From Priapulus caudatus (Eukaryota; Priapulida; Priapulimorpha; Priapulimorphida; Priapulidae): 30,474 bases of DNA. Both the position numbers and the translations under genes were made by a program. The notes beneath the pieces were generated by a model. The model did not search any database, was not told the origin of the DNA, and saw nothing but the letters and a program-made list of their open reading frames with translations. Below are positions 9,601 to 19,773 of the stretch, one piece after another (the stretch's first letter is position 1; every line of letters begins with the position of its first letter). The stretch covers positions 392,738 to 423,211 of the forward strand of contig NW_014577074.1 of NCBI RefSeq assembly GCF_000485595.1, in the 5' to 3' direction.

Positions 9601-12600
9601 CTGGATGCTGTCTCGACTGTCACACGCCTGCCGCATTAGCTTCGTCGCCAACGTCACCAGTGTTCCCGTCTCCGCACTTCCCGCTACGGAATAGGAAGAG
9701 CGCGAGGAAGTGAGTTTGGGATGATAGGAAATTACCATTACTATTATTATACTTATTATAATCCAGAGTCGTAGGAATTAATCTCAATCAATCTAATGAA
9801 AGCCTTTAAAATAAACACATTGAGAGCATAACGATAATTACGAAGTCGCGCCTGAGATGCGATGACCTTGTCGCGTGAACGCTACAATCTCGCCCTTGAA
9901 ATAACGCGACAGAAATCGCTCGCTCGACCACGGTGCGACCTTCACGCTAACCTTGGATTCCGGCCGCGATCGAGTCCAAGATGGTGCCTCCCATCCGGTA
10001 CGCCTTGCAGAACTGGACGCACGTATCCCACGCACATTCCAGCGCGCCCGTCGTCGTCGTCTGCGCCGCAACCAGCGACAGCATTATGTGGTAACACAGC
10101 TCCGCCCAGTCGGGACGCCTGCGGGCGACGTCTGCACGCTCCGGTCTCAACGCAGCCAGCAGCATCGCGGCGAGAAATGACAGCACCGGTGCCGATTTGC
10201 CTCCGACCTGAAGCGCGTGAAATTGGTTCACTCGTTCGCTTCGGTTCTCAGAGAGGTTACGTACGTGAGGGTTTCGTTCCCCGTTCTCGGAGAGGGGGGG
10301 AGAGTTGGGGAGCCGGCGTTAAAGGGGTGGACACACTAGGCGATTTTTCATGCGGTCGAGCCGCCCGGCTGAAATCGCCTAGTGTGTCCAGTGAGTCGCA
10401 GTCGATTTTCGAGTCGGCCAGCTGAGTCGCTCGAATCAAACATGTTTGATAATTATTTGAGTTGCAATACTATACAATGCTCTACTACGCGCGCCCGAAT
10501 GTACAATTCATCAGCCAATCAAACGGTGCCATTTTCAATCATGTGACTATCATCATCATTCAGCCGGGCGGCTCAATCGCATGAAAAATCGGCTAGTGTG
10601 TCCACAGCTTAAGGGAGAGGTCGGACTGCAACTTGAAGACTGAGCGGGAATCTATCGTGAGAAAATCCGTGACGACGCGTCTGTGAAACAAGTCACGCAT
10701 TCTTGCTGTATTTTCGATCACATGTCTACAAGGCGCCTTGGCAATCGCCTACCACTAATTAAGCCACGTAACTAGTAACAACTAGTGATACGTACCAGAA
10801 TTTGTTCTACATGGCCAAAGTACAAATCTTCGACTTGCTGCGAGTTTGGTAGAAGATGTATGCTATCATGCACGGCCTACAAACGAAAAGAAGTAATTAA
10901 CAATAAAACGCTAAAGTAATTAAAACATTAAAAATGTGTGGGCTACTGCCATTTATAATGATGAACGTACAATACCGTAATCGTCAATGAACACAAGAAC
11001 GTTACCAAGACGACGTCTTTCTGCCGGGGCCACCCGTCTAGACTGCCACCATCTATTTCCGGTGCATAAACATGCGGCGACAGTAGTGCCATTGTTGGAA
11101 ACTGCTGTTCAGCCATCTTTGGCACGCTGCCTCCAACGAGTAGAGAGATCGTGTAGCTGATATAAGCGGAAGGCTCTGTCCACACTTCTCCTGACGTCAG
11201 CTGCTTTGCTAACCTATCAAGTATGAACCCATCTAATATCCACGCATTGCCCCTTACACACAGATTTTTTAGTGTGGGTAAAGAAAAAGGTGTTTATACA
11301 TTCAAAGCAAGGATTCGGTATTAAATAAGATACATTAGCTTCATTGCAGGCACACCGGCTAAGTATGGTTGTGAACGGAGCCCTAGTTTAAGAGTTCTAC
11401 ATGCGTGCACGCTACACAGAAATCCTGCTGTGAGATAATATGTTGTACCTTCCATTGAGCAGGGACAGTAGATACTTCACCAGGGTCATGTCCGTGGCTT
11501 CAGATCGCACCCAATTTACCAGTACGTGGAAATGCGTCTTCCGTAAAGTCTTTGCAAAATAGAGTAGCTGCAGAGTTGTTTTCTGTTGCTCGTGACTCAT
11601 TCCCGGTAACATACCTGTTTAAAGAGTACATCAGCGATAACCAAAAAGCAACGTAATAACGAGTCAGCATTATCAACGAGCAATAGTCAGTATCATAAAT
11701 CCATCACGATATCATTCACTTAACGATGAATGAAAACATAACGTAGATAGCAATTTTCACGAGATGTCGTGCAGTATCTGGGATTTAACTTTTTCGTGCA
11801 AAAATAATTATAGATCACCTAATATTGTGGTCAACTGCTTCTGTAGACTTGTCAGGAACGCGGCTCTCTGTTGCGAGGCAGCCCTGTGCATCAGCGCCAG
11901 CACGCTCGACACACTACCACACTGTGACAGGTCTAGCTGTACCAGGGTAACAGGCAGCGCCGACAGCCAGTGGTCTAACGACGTGATGCTGAAACGGACG
12001 TCATCGATTGCCATGAGCATGGCGACAAATATTTCGACCGCACACGATAGCACGCGCGAAATTTTCGAGTGTGTGCGATAGCACATGCAAGAGTTTCACC
12101 TGCGCACGATAGTACGTCCAAAAGTTTTGACTGTGTGCGAGAGCACATGCGGGAGTTTCAGCTGCGCACGATAAAAGGTAATGCTATAGTAAATAATTTA
12201 ATTAGGAATATTATCATAGTGTGGAAACCAATAGGTCAGTATCAGTATGACCCAAAAGTTCTGTGCGACTCACACTCACCAACCTTAATGCGACCAAATT
12301 TATAGACAAATATTAAAGGTTCACTGTTATATTCAACTTACCCTTCTGTATGTCCTTTTCCTGTCTGTTGCACGTTCTGCTACTGTCCTATAAAAGGGCA
12401 GAGAATCTAATGAACATTAATAAGACTCAACAACTGATGTCATGCATGTGCAATTAAAGAATTTAATCTACACCTACATGATATATTTTACATAAAAAAA
12501 ACTGGTGATACTTAAGTATAATCATGGGTAAATAATCTGAAATGATTTTATTGGATTTTATTTGAACTTGATTTGACTAGAGATTATACAATCATGGTAT

Positions 12601-15600
12601 GATGGGGAGTAACAATACTAGTACACTTATTAAATCTACAAGTATGTAAATACTAACGTGCATTCCACTACATTTCTCATAATCTCTAATCTCGTAGTGT
12701 GTCTTCTTTCAACAACAGATTACGCACACGTTCATCCTCGTGCTCAACAGATCAACATTCATGCAACATGAGTTTGCAGCGCGCGCGTTCATCAACGAAC
12801 CTTCCTATGACAGCAGCGATATTCTTGTGAACCACGTTCAGAGAGAAGTCGGGTGCGGAAGCGTCCGGGCCGCAGAGGGCACGCTTCATGCTCTGATACT
12901 GATTGTGAATTGCCTCGAGTTGCTGGGGAGGACGAAAGAAATCACGGAGAAAATTAAACAGGGTGCCTGGGATGGCACTACGAATCCACCCTTCTAGCGC
13001 CGGTAGCTCCATCAGTGGGCGTGGAGGAGACATGGGCTAGCATCATGGGGTTTAGTTCCACTAGGTCAGTTACTAGAGTTTGGGCGAAAATATTCGAGGC
13101 AATATTACCATTGAGTAGTTATCGATGAGCGAGTGGTTTCGAGTTGTAATAGTTCAACAGCTTCTTCCAACTTTTTCTTCATCTCGAAAGACAATGCTCT
13201 CTCACTTATATAGCCTTGTGGTTTACTGGTAAGCATAGGTAGGGGCGGGTGCGACCTGGTTTGAGCAAGGATGGGGCATGGGTGGTGACTGGAAAATAAT
13301 ATCGTTTATGTTTCATTCCTTATGTTGAAACTGAAATAAATAAACATTTATTTAAGATATTCATCAGTCTCAAAATATTTCATTGATCGATTATTTGGTT
13401 TCTTCAAGAAATAATATTTACCGAATTACCGAGTTATGTGCAGATATACACAAAGGAAGTCGTACGTCTAAAATCTCGAGTATTTCAACTAGTTACAGAT
13501 AGCATTACAGAGTTCTCCACAGGAATTTCAGAAGGGATGTTGGGCAATCAAAAAATTTATCCCCAATTGCTATTTGGAGTCAATTAGGCATGTCTTAAGC
13601 GACCCCAATGCACAGATAAACTCGATCAGTTCGGAGATGTACATATCAAGCTGTGAAAATACAGCATGACTGTGTTGACTGTCAAAAGTAAACACAACTG
13701 GAAATTGAAGCACGTCCGATTAGGCAACTAATATGTCAGAGGATTTATAGAAATTTTGCAAATTAGCTTCAGCTCTGAATGCATATCAAGCCCTACGTGC
13801 ATTAAGGGCCTAGGGCGACCCCTGGTATAATTTTCTTAGATTGATGTTCAAATTATGTGGAGAAGAACAATCAGGGTTTCTATAATAGTGTTGTTACATG
13901 ATCTCAAATTACATCGTGGCTTATTACGTGCCAGTAAGAGTTCAATTAATTAAAAGTCTCGTACCTCAAAACTGTCCGTTTGAGTTAGCTCTGTAAGTTC
14001 ACTCTTCTGAGCCTTGAGATCCTCTGCAATTCCATCCAGCTCAGTGTTGACCTTTAATGAAAGAGGCCCCATCTGAAATGTACATATAAAAGATTAAGTT
14101 CATTGTATTAACTCTGAGTGCGTGCCACTTAAATTTTATATAGACATCTAAACTGGCAACCATCCATTACCAAAATAACAATTTTTATCAGGACGATTAA
14201 ATGTTTAAAAATTACCGTACTTTAAAAACAGCTCCAATTTTTCAGGTACACTTAGCCTCTCATAATGATTATAAACCAACAATGAGGGGTTAATTGTCAA
14301 TAGTATATGGTGAAAAAGAGTATAGCAGGTTAGGTTTTTTTACTGGTACCTCTGTTGTAGTTGCAACAAATAGAAAGGCTTCGTCAATTTTCATTTTAAG
14401 TAGGCAAAATCTAGCGTCATGGTGTTGCTGTTCGACTAATATACTTTCCAGTTCAATTAGTTCCTTCCACTGCTGTAAAGTTACTCTAACCTGGAAATAT
14501 ACAATTAAGGAAATTGTCGTGTTAAGGACACGTCTTATAAAATGTCTGCTATATCTGACATATTAAATTTCTAATCTAATCTAATGGCACTCCTCCCTAC
14601 CCACCCAATTCCCTAAATGTTCAGGATGATCAAGAGTTTATTAGGATACTTATGAGTATCAAGAAAGTATACAAAACAGCACATCGAATCTCATACTGTG
14701 ACACAAACTATACTTTGTTCATACTGTGTTTTACACATCGATCTGCAAATTTGCGAAAATATGCTTAAAATTATCATCTTTCTAATAATTAAATTATGAA
14801 ATTGATAAATGTAGACAAATTTAGTGTCAGTTCTCAGCGTAAACATTACTGATTACTTTAGTATATAATTTATTATGAGCTTGAGAAGGAGCTGCATTAG
14901 CCTTACTATATACACTTAGTGTTATGCAAGGAGTAATGGTAAGTATTAGAACAGTCCAGAAAACATGAAAACGGATGGAAAAAAACATGTGAAATCCTCA
15001 CTCGAATATGCTTAAACGATAACACGCTTGATATATGCTACTGGTATTTAGAAACTCTGAAAAAATGAAGTACAGTGAGTCTTAAATAGATTACGTTAGA
15101 TAATTTAGATATAATCATCTTACCCTTTCTCTTGGGTCTAAGGGTTGTATGAAATAGAGGCCATATAGTAAGTACAGGGCTCCAACTCTAGCTTGCAGTG
15201 TGTACAAAGGCTGCATGAGCTTTTGTGCAGCACTCAGGCATTCTGATGCAAACTGCAACACAAGTCACTAAAACATATATATGTATATATAGATATATAG
15301 ATCAGAGATCTCGCCAATTATTTGTGAAGGCATGTCGTGCAATCAATTCTCGATTGCTAATTGGAATAAATTTATGGGATTCCACAAATTAGCTTTGCTA
15401 ACTAGGTAACTAGCAGGGCCTAATCCAAGCCATTTTTCATACCGAATATCGGCTCCCAAATTACGACTCCTGGCTCCTAGCAAAACGCCCAAATTACAAA
15501 ATTCATAAAATACCCAAATTAGCAAAGCTCTGACGCAGACCTCCATGTTTCTATCGTTATGTAGGCACTGTTTTATAATAAAACGCTCATATAAGATCTA

Positions 15601-16733
15601 TAATCTATTATCTGAATAAAAAGTGTCGACCAAACGCCCAATTTAATGTGATAGACAAGTATATATATATAATTTTTTTATGCTCGCTATGTTTGCCATG
15701 GGTGCCCATATTAAGCAGCTAGATTAGCCCCTGACTAGATACAGAGATAATTTCTGTGTGAAGGTATTGAGCTGATTTTACATGCACTAGCTACATACGT
15801 TTATCCTAACAAATACACCAGAAATTTGCTTTACAAGAACTAGCAACATTTGTCTCTACTGCCTGATAATAACTTGGTATGTGAAGTAGAATGCAGCAAC
15901 AAAATTTACCCATCTTGCAATATTTTTTGAGCTGTTGCATATCTAGTAATGATAGGTAAACATATACACAATTCAATGCACACCAACATACTCTGTTACT
16001 ACACTGCCCTTTGTACATACCAAGCAGAGCTCCTTTTGACTTGATCTACCACTGAAAATATCCAATTTTAAAAAGTATTAGGCTAATAGATAAACTAGTG
16101 CTGCTAATCTACTAGTTTATTTGCTGTGGTTTTCCACCAATGAGCATAAAAGCCTATTGCTCTAAACAATGACAATAAATAATAAGAGACAACAAATAAA
16201 TAGATAATAATAGCGATTTCAACAGTCAATAGAAGTTCATGTTTTATAGATGAACAAGAACCCAAGCATGCACACATTAATGCACGAAAAGGTAGACATA
16301 TACATTGATAATGTTTCTTCACCTCATGTTCATAACGGTTACATATTATATACAATCATGAGGCCAACAATACAAAATACAAGGTGGGTTATGTTCCAGA
16401 ATATATGTAAAAGAAATCAACTAGATTCTATTTCCAGTTATATAATTGAAGATTGCTTCTATTGTATAGCATGCCTTAACAACAGTAGTAGCTAGGTGAG
16501 AGAAATTTAGAACATTCGGAATATCAACATAAAAATATGCCTTCTTACCAGAAAATCAACGGAAATCTCATTTCCTTCCATATCTTTGCAAATTCCTCGT
16601 ATCTCACGCTTCCTGTCACTGCAAATCTACTCAGAAGTTTCTCGTAGTCAGTCTGAAATCCCGCGGCGAGGTATGATGGAATGGTGCGTACAACCCGCGT
16701 CACCGACATCTGTGCAGTCTCATCCAACCTCAT
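6699..16733 (-). CDS. SNAPC1: SNAPC1 (SNAP43) homologue, split by a TEX10-containing insert
   Basis: SNAPC1 is a subunit of SNAPc, which binds the proximal sequence element of snRNA promoters and recruits Pol II or Pol III (family knowledge). Proposed exons: 16549-16733, 16021-16051, 15124-15252, 14350-14490, 13965-14072, 12768-12922 (or 12757-12922), 12342-12387 (or 12342-12382), 8262-8318, 7447-7612, 6699-7060, about 459 codons against 368 in human. Diagnostic stretches: GFQTDYEKLLSRF in exon 1, QARVGALYLLYGLYF in exon 3, AIHNQYQSMKRAL in exon 6, KDRRHRQAKA in exon 9, and LPTEEEMEGKTTLSMP at the start of exon 10. The C-terminus is Lys/Arg-rich, as in the vertebrate protein. Phases agree except that the exon 6 donor is weak: GT at 12767 pairs with the acceptor before 12387, or GT at 12756 with the acceptor before 12382. 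Intron 7 (8319-12341) holds the truncated TEX10 copy. A nearer start (Met9) is possible. Confidence 0.92.
8395..8475. repeat. 36-bp minisatellite, 2.3 units
   Basis: Two units of 36 bp (8395-8430 and 8431-8466), each beginning CTCGTACCTACCTCCCTCCA and differing at only a few positions, followed by a partial third. The plus strand is almost pure pyrimidine and precedes the acceptor of the plus-strand exon at 8540. Confidence 0.85.
8540..8768 (+). pseudogene. Orphan last exon of an unidentified plus-strand gene
   Basis: A pyrimidine tract ending CTCCTGCAG opens a GC-rich frame. One base completes a codon and then 75 codons run to TGA (8766-8768). The protein starts DVGVGELESALREADATRQQ, includes RLFPTADARLGVARLVSAL and CDIPVCVIV, and ends in a polar acidic tail. 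I do not recognise the family. Codon-like GC bias and a clean acceptor favour a genuine exon over a shadow frame. No upstream exon of the same gene is visible on the plus strand; further left lie SNAPC1 exons on the other strand. I infer that it is the 3' end of TEX10's tail-to-tail neighbour, brought here with the TEX10 fragment. Confidence 0.5.
9170..11988 (-). pseudogene. TEX10: 5'-truncated TEX10 copy: exons 8-11 plus the C-terminal exons and stop
   Basis: Exons in order are 11819-11988, 11449-11614, 11006-11252, 10796-10876 (copies of exons 8-11), then 9952-10207, 9568-9683 and 9170-9262 ending in TGA. Splice sites are intact and phases agree throughout. The last three exons encode 154 residues; the end (SAIRTAAE, then SQLSEEDVKTVQWWADFMYE and a five-glutamine tail) resembles the vertebrate TEX10 C-terminus. 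Added to the 754 codons of the first copy this makes about 908 residues, close to the family length, so few residues if any are missing between exons 11 and 9952-10207. The copy has no exons 1-7, no start and no visible promoter, so it should not make TEX10 by itself. It is nested in the same orientation in SNAPC1 intron 7 and could be spliced into SNAPC1 transcripts. Recent origin or assembly error would explain the lack of decay. Confidence 0.9.
10328..10604. mobile_element. MITE with about 45-bp TIRs, shared by both duplication copies
   Basis: The left end TGGACACACTAGGCGATTTT continues to GAGCCGCCCGGCTGAA, and the right end (10560-10604) is its inverse with few changes. An additional inverted half-terminus follows at 10373-10392, so the left end forms a hairpin by itself. 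Copy A carries the same right end at 42-89, with one change inside the terminal octamer, so insertion preceded the duplication. Confidence 0.75.
10513..12173. repeat. Segmental duplication, copy B (inside SNAPC1 intron 7)
   Basis: Near-identical partner of 1-1658. Identity stops abruptly after GCACGATA at 12173; beyond it the sequence is SNAPC1 intron. To the left, similarity cannot be followed because copy A runs off the window. The TEX10 C-terminal exons at 9170-10207 continue in the right order, so the duplicated block is inferred to extend left of 10513, perhaps to about 8330-8540. Confidence 0.95.
13497..13830. repeat. Dispersed repeat, copy 1 (SNAPC1 intron 5)
   Basis: Similar in the same orientation to 28195-28515. 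Shared landmarks include CAGGAATTTCAGAA, the CACAGATAAACT segment, GCAAATTAGCTTCAG and GTGCATTAAG-like text. Divergence is high with indels. No coding frame. Family unknown. Confidence 0.65.
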
Positions 16734-16905
16734 ATATCACTAGCCTTTAAGTTTATGGTGGCAGCCACGACTGGCAACCGCTGTTGGTATGCACCTATTG
16801 TAACGTGTCTCCTTCTATGGAGGCCAATGTCACCTGTGGTGTGAAGTGATAACAAATATCAGATGCTTAGTGCATCAAGTAAGTGCACTATGCAATAAAG
16901 TTCAT
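16734..16905. other. Upstream region of SNAPC1
   Basis: Expected to hold the SNAPC1 promoter and 5' UTR on the minus strand. I see no TATA box or other motif I would defend. Confidence 0.4.
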
Positions 16906-17160
16906 ACAACAACAACAACAACAACAACAACAAACTACAAACTACAAACCACAAACCACAAACCACAAACCACAAACCACCACCACCACCACCACCACCA
17001 CCACTACAGTACTACTACTACTACTACTACTACTACCTAGTACGTGCTTCTGCTGCTAATACTAGTGCTACTGCTACTGCTGCTACCACTACTACTACCT
17101 ACTACATGCTACTGCTGCTGCTACTAGTGCTACTGCTACTGCTACACTGTATCACCTACT
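16906..17160. repeat. Compound trinucleotide microsatellite
   Basis: Successive tracts: CAA repeats (about 16906-16933), ACAAACC/ACAAACT heptads, CAC repeats (about 16977-17003), TAC repeats (about 17008-17035), then mixed CTG/CTA. The changing unit along one tract suggests serial expansion. Confidence 0.9.
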
Positions 17161-17638
17161 TTATTAGCAGACAACGAGTAGTAGTGACTATTATATGAAT
17201 TGTACTTCTTTTTCTTCCCTTCCGTCTCCTTATTCTTCTGCTTCCCTCAATTTTTAAAATGAACTCACAACAGATGCACTCCCACGTTTCATTATTACAT
17301 AGGGATCATAGGTGCTACATTTGGTACTTCAAAGATTTCAGTTTCTTCATTTCAATACTTACTAGTAATTTCACTTGACCACCTAATTAGTGTCACCGTT
17401 GTGAAATTAGTGTTACCTTTCACAATGTAAACCGTCTGATCTGTTTTACAGGCAAATATATCAATCTTCAACTAACCGAAACAACGAGGAAAGATGCAAT
17501 CCCACGGAAAACAGATAACGTAGACTATGTTGGTCACAGCACTATTGGTGGGAATATTTTAATCCGATTGATAGAGTTTCGTCGCAAACGTTTCTTAAAA
17601 TCGTGGTTTAATAAGTAAATATAGTAATAACATACACT

Positions 17639-18083
17639 TCACCCTCGATTTAACAAACCAATAGGGGGCTTGGGGTGTCTGGTAATGCCGATAGCCTGTT
17701 ATTACCGAATATGGTATGCTAGGAACGTTATTTGTGGGTTTTATTTTCTTATAAAGCCCATTATACATACATAACACAATACCATACACACAATAAACAT
17801 ATTAAACATTGTAAATGATTATAAAGGGTACAGTAGAGTAATTTTAATTACCTTTTGTGATAGATACATGAATACATAGATGTTTGTTTTGTCATGATCG
17901 TATAGAGGAGGCTTCAGAACAAATTGTCAAAGGCACAGCTCCACTGGCCCTTCCAATACCATGATTGTAGATCTGGGTGTTATTTCCAGCGCAGACAATA
18001 AATACAAAGCAGCATATTTATTGTTCATTGCTTCCGAAATTCCGATGTCCGCTAAACCAGGGTCCGTTAACTCAAGGGTGAAA
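17639..18083. mobile_element. Non-autonomous Tigger/pogo-like element
   Basis: The left end TTCACCCTCGATTTAACAAA and the right end, reverse-complemented (TTCACCCTTGAGTTAACGGA), share the CCCTCG-then-TTAAC pattern typical of pogo/Tigger termini, each followed by GG-rich text and a CCGATAG or CGGACATCGG-like stretch. About 445 bp, no transposase. Confidence 0.6.
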
Positions 18084-18593
18084 TGTATATAAAATATCTG
18101 TAGTCAACGTAGATAGGAGCTAGAATCCTGTGAATTCAGAGTAAGAGGGGGATTCCACTATTTAATACTAACTTCATCGACAGATTTCTTAATTTTCTTT
18201 ATTGGTTAATCTGAATTATTGATAAAAACCGGTGATAATAAAACAACTCAATTTTACAGTAAAGGCATTATGCCTAACATGTTGAACATCAACCTATCAC
18301 TCTTTGGTTGTTTGTTCATTTGTTCAATTAACCTCATTAATAATAGTCTTCAAAAGTCCAAGGGACTATAACGAAGAGGGAGAGACAAGTTGGTCAAATC
18401 GACAGATCAACACCGAGGATCGCAGTGGAAAAAGCCACAAATTTGAAATTTAATAAAGACGGAGGGAGAGAATTCCAATACAGAATGACATAAATAAAGA
18501 AGTTAAAAGATTTCATGATTAAATTATCCATTTAATAGTTCAATTCACAATTTCAATCTTCAATTCATTATTTTACAACTATTTCATAATTTA

Positions 18594-19143
18594 AGCAGGG
18601 GCAAGTCTGCCCCTCCCCCCCACAATCATGCTACATCACACACATGTATATATATAACACCACGCTGTCTAACTCGCCAATGACCGCTCGAATGGTACAC
18701 AAGCCGAGACAGGCATGGGCAACAGTCGGTTGTAGTGCTGATTGGCCTATCTGCCTAATAGTAATAATTAAACTTTCTGCAGCCAATCAGCGCTGCTGCC
18801 AACGGTTGCCCATGGATGCCTGTCTCAGCTTGTGTAACGTTTGAGCGATCATTTTGTATCAACGAATTTCAGTGATTTGAGTGAATTTTGGTGGTCGAAA
18901 TTGGATTGTCAAAAATGGTGGACTTAGCTTCTTATAAAGTAGTCATCAGTGATTCCAAGAATACTTGGAATGTGGCGTCATCTCCGGGCAGTAACACCAG
19001 AGTTGGAGCTGATTATAAACACAGTAACTTAGCCAGGAAAAGCTCAGCAGTGAGTTAGACACCATGTTGTTATATACATGTGTGTGCTGTAGCTTGTACT
19101 GTAGTGTGAGCATTGTGGGGGCGGACGACTTGACCCCGCTGCT
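18594..19143. mobile_element. Long foldback element with an extra segment in the right arm
   Basis: The left arm (18594 to about 18755) is inverted in two right-hand blocks, about 18783-18853 and 19045-19143. The termini read AGCAGGGGCAAG and, reverse-complemented, AGCGGGGTCAAG. The 18854-19044 segment has no counterpart in the left arm, so it was either inserted on the right or lost on the left. Confidence 0.75.
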
Positions 19144-19401
19144 ACTGCCTCAGACAGTACATACATATAAACTGTGCAGTGTATAATAATAATGTACTGC
19201 ACACACTGCACAGTGGTACTGAGTGTAAAGCGCTGACCACAATTAATTTTCGCAAATGTGTGACATGTGCAAACCATGTGCCTTGGGCCGTGTTCTGTAC
19301 AGTGTACTGACTTAGTGACTTACTGTCTATACTCTGGACTGTAGACTCTAACTAATAGTAATAGAGTCTACGCTACAGTCTGTACACTGTAGTCACAGTA
19401 G

Positions 19402-19500
19402 CAGGGCTCGACTTTAACGGTGGCCCGGGTGCCAATGGCCACCTGAAACGGCGTCAGGCCACCTGAAACTGTCGGGTTGGTGGCCCGCCTGGCCACCAAT
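19402..19500. mobile_element. hAT-like terminus
   Basis: Begins CAGGGCTCGACTTTAACGG and contains repeated GGTGGCC/GGCCACCTGAAA motifs. CAGGGCTCGAC-type ends are common in hAT elements (family knowledge). The same GTGGCC/GGCCACCTGAA motifs recur at about 21157, 21507 and 29043-29115. The other end was not identified. Confidence 0.45.
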
Positions 19501-19650
19501 AAAAATAAGGCCGTGGCTACGCGACCGCTGGACGAGGAGCCGCTAGGCTACGCGTCTGGACATCCATCTCACACAGAGATCTTGCGACACGTACACGCAT
19601 GATTGCGCAAGGGGACGCTCTGCTGATTGCCGTGTGTGTGCGTCTGCGCG

Positions 19651-19678
19651 TGCGCGTGTGCATGTGTACGTGTGTGTG

Positions 19679-19727
<49 letters not shown>

Positions 19728-19760
19728 GCCCGTGCGCGTGTGTGTGTGTGTACGTGTGGT
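19651..19760. repeat. TG microsatellite abutting the gap
   Basis: Long GTGTGT tract with occasional GC or TT interruptions, ending directly before the N run; probably the reason for the assembly break. Confidence 0.95.
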
Positions 19761-19763
19761 TTA

Positions 19764-19773
19764 NNNNNNNNNN
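19764..19773. other. Assembly gap (10 N)
   Basis: Ten unspecified bases. Sequence right of the gap belongs to a repeat arm also present at 22571-22942 and at the right edge, so the join may not reflect true adjacency. Confidence 0.98.

Noticed and set aside
16906-17160. Could the regular trinucleotide blocks be a CRISPR-like array?
   Set aside because: Simple microsatellites without conserved spacers, in an animal nuclear context.
17595-17789. 64-codon minus-strand frame
   Set aside because: It covers the terminus of a Tigger-like element; no protein features.
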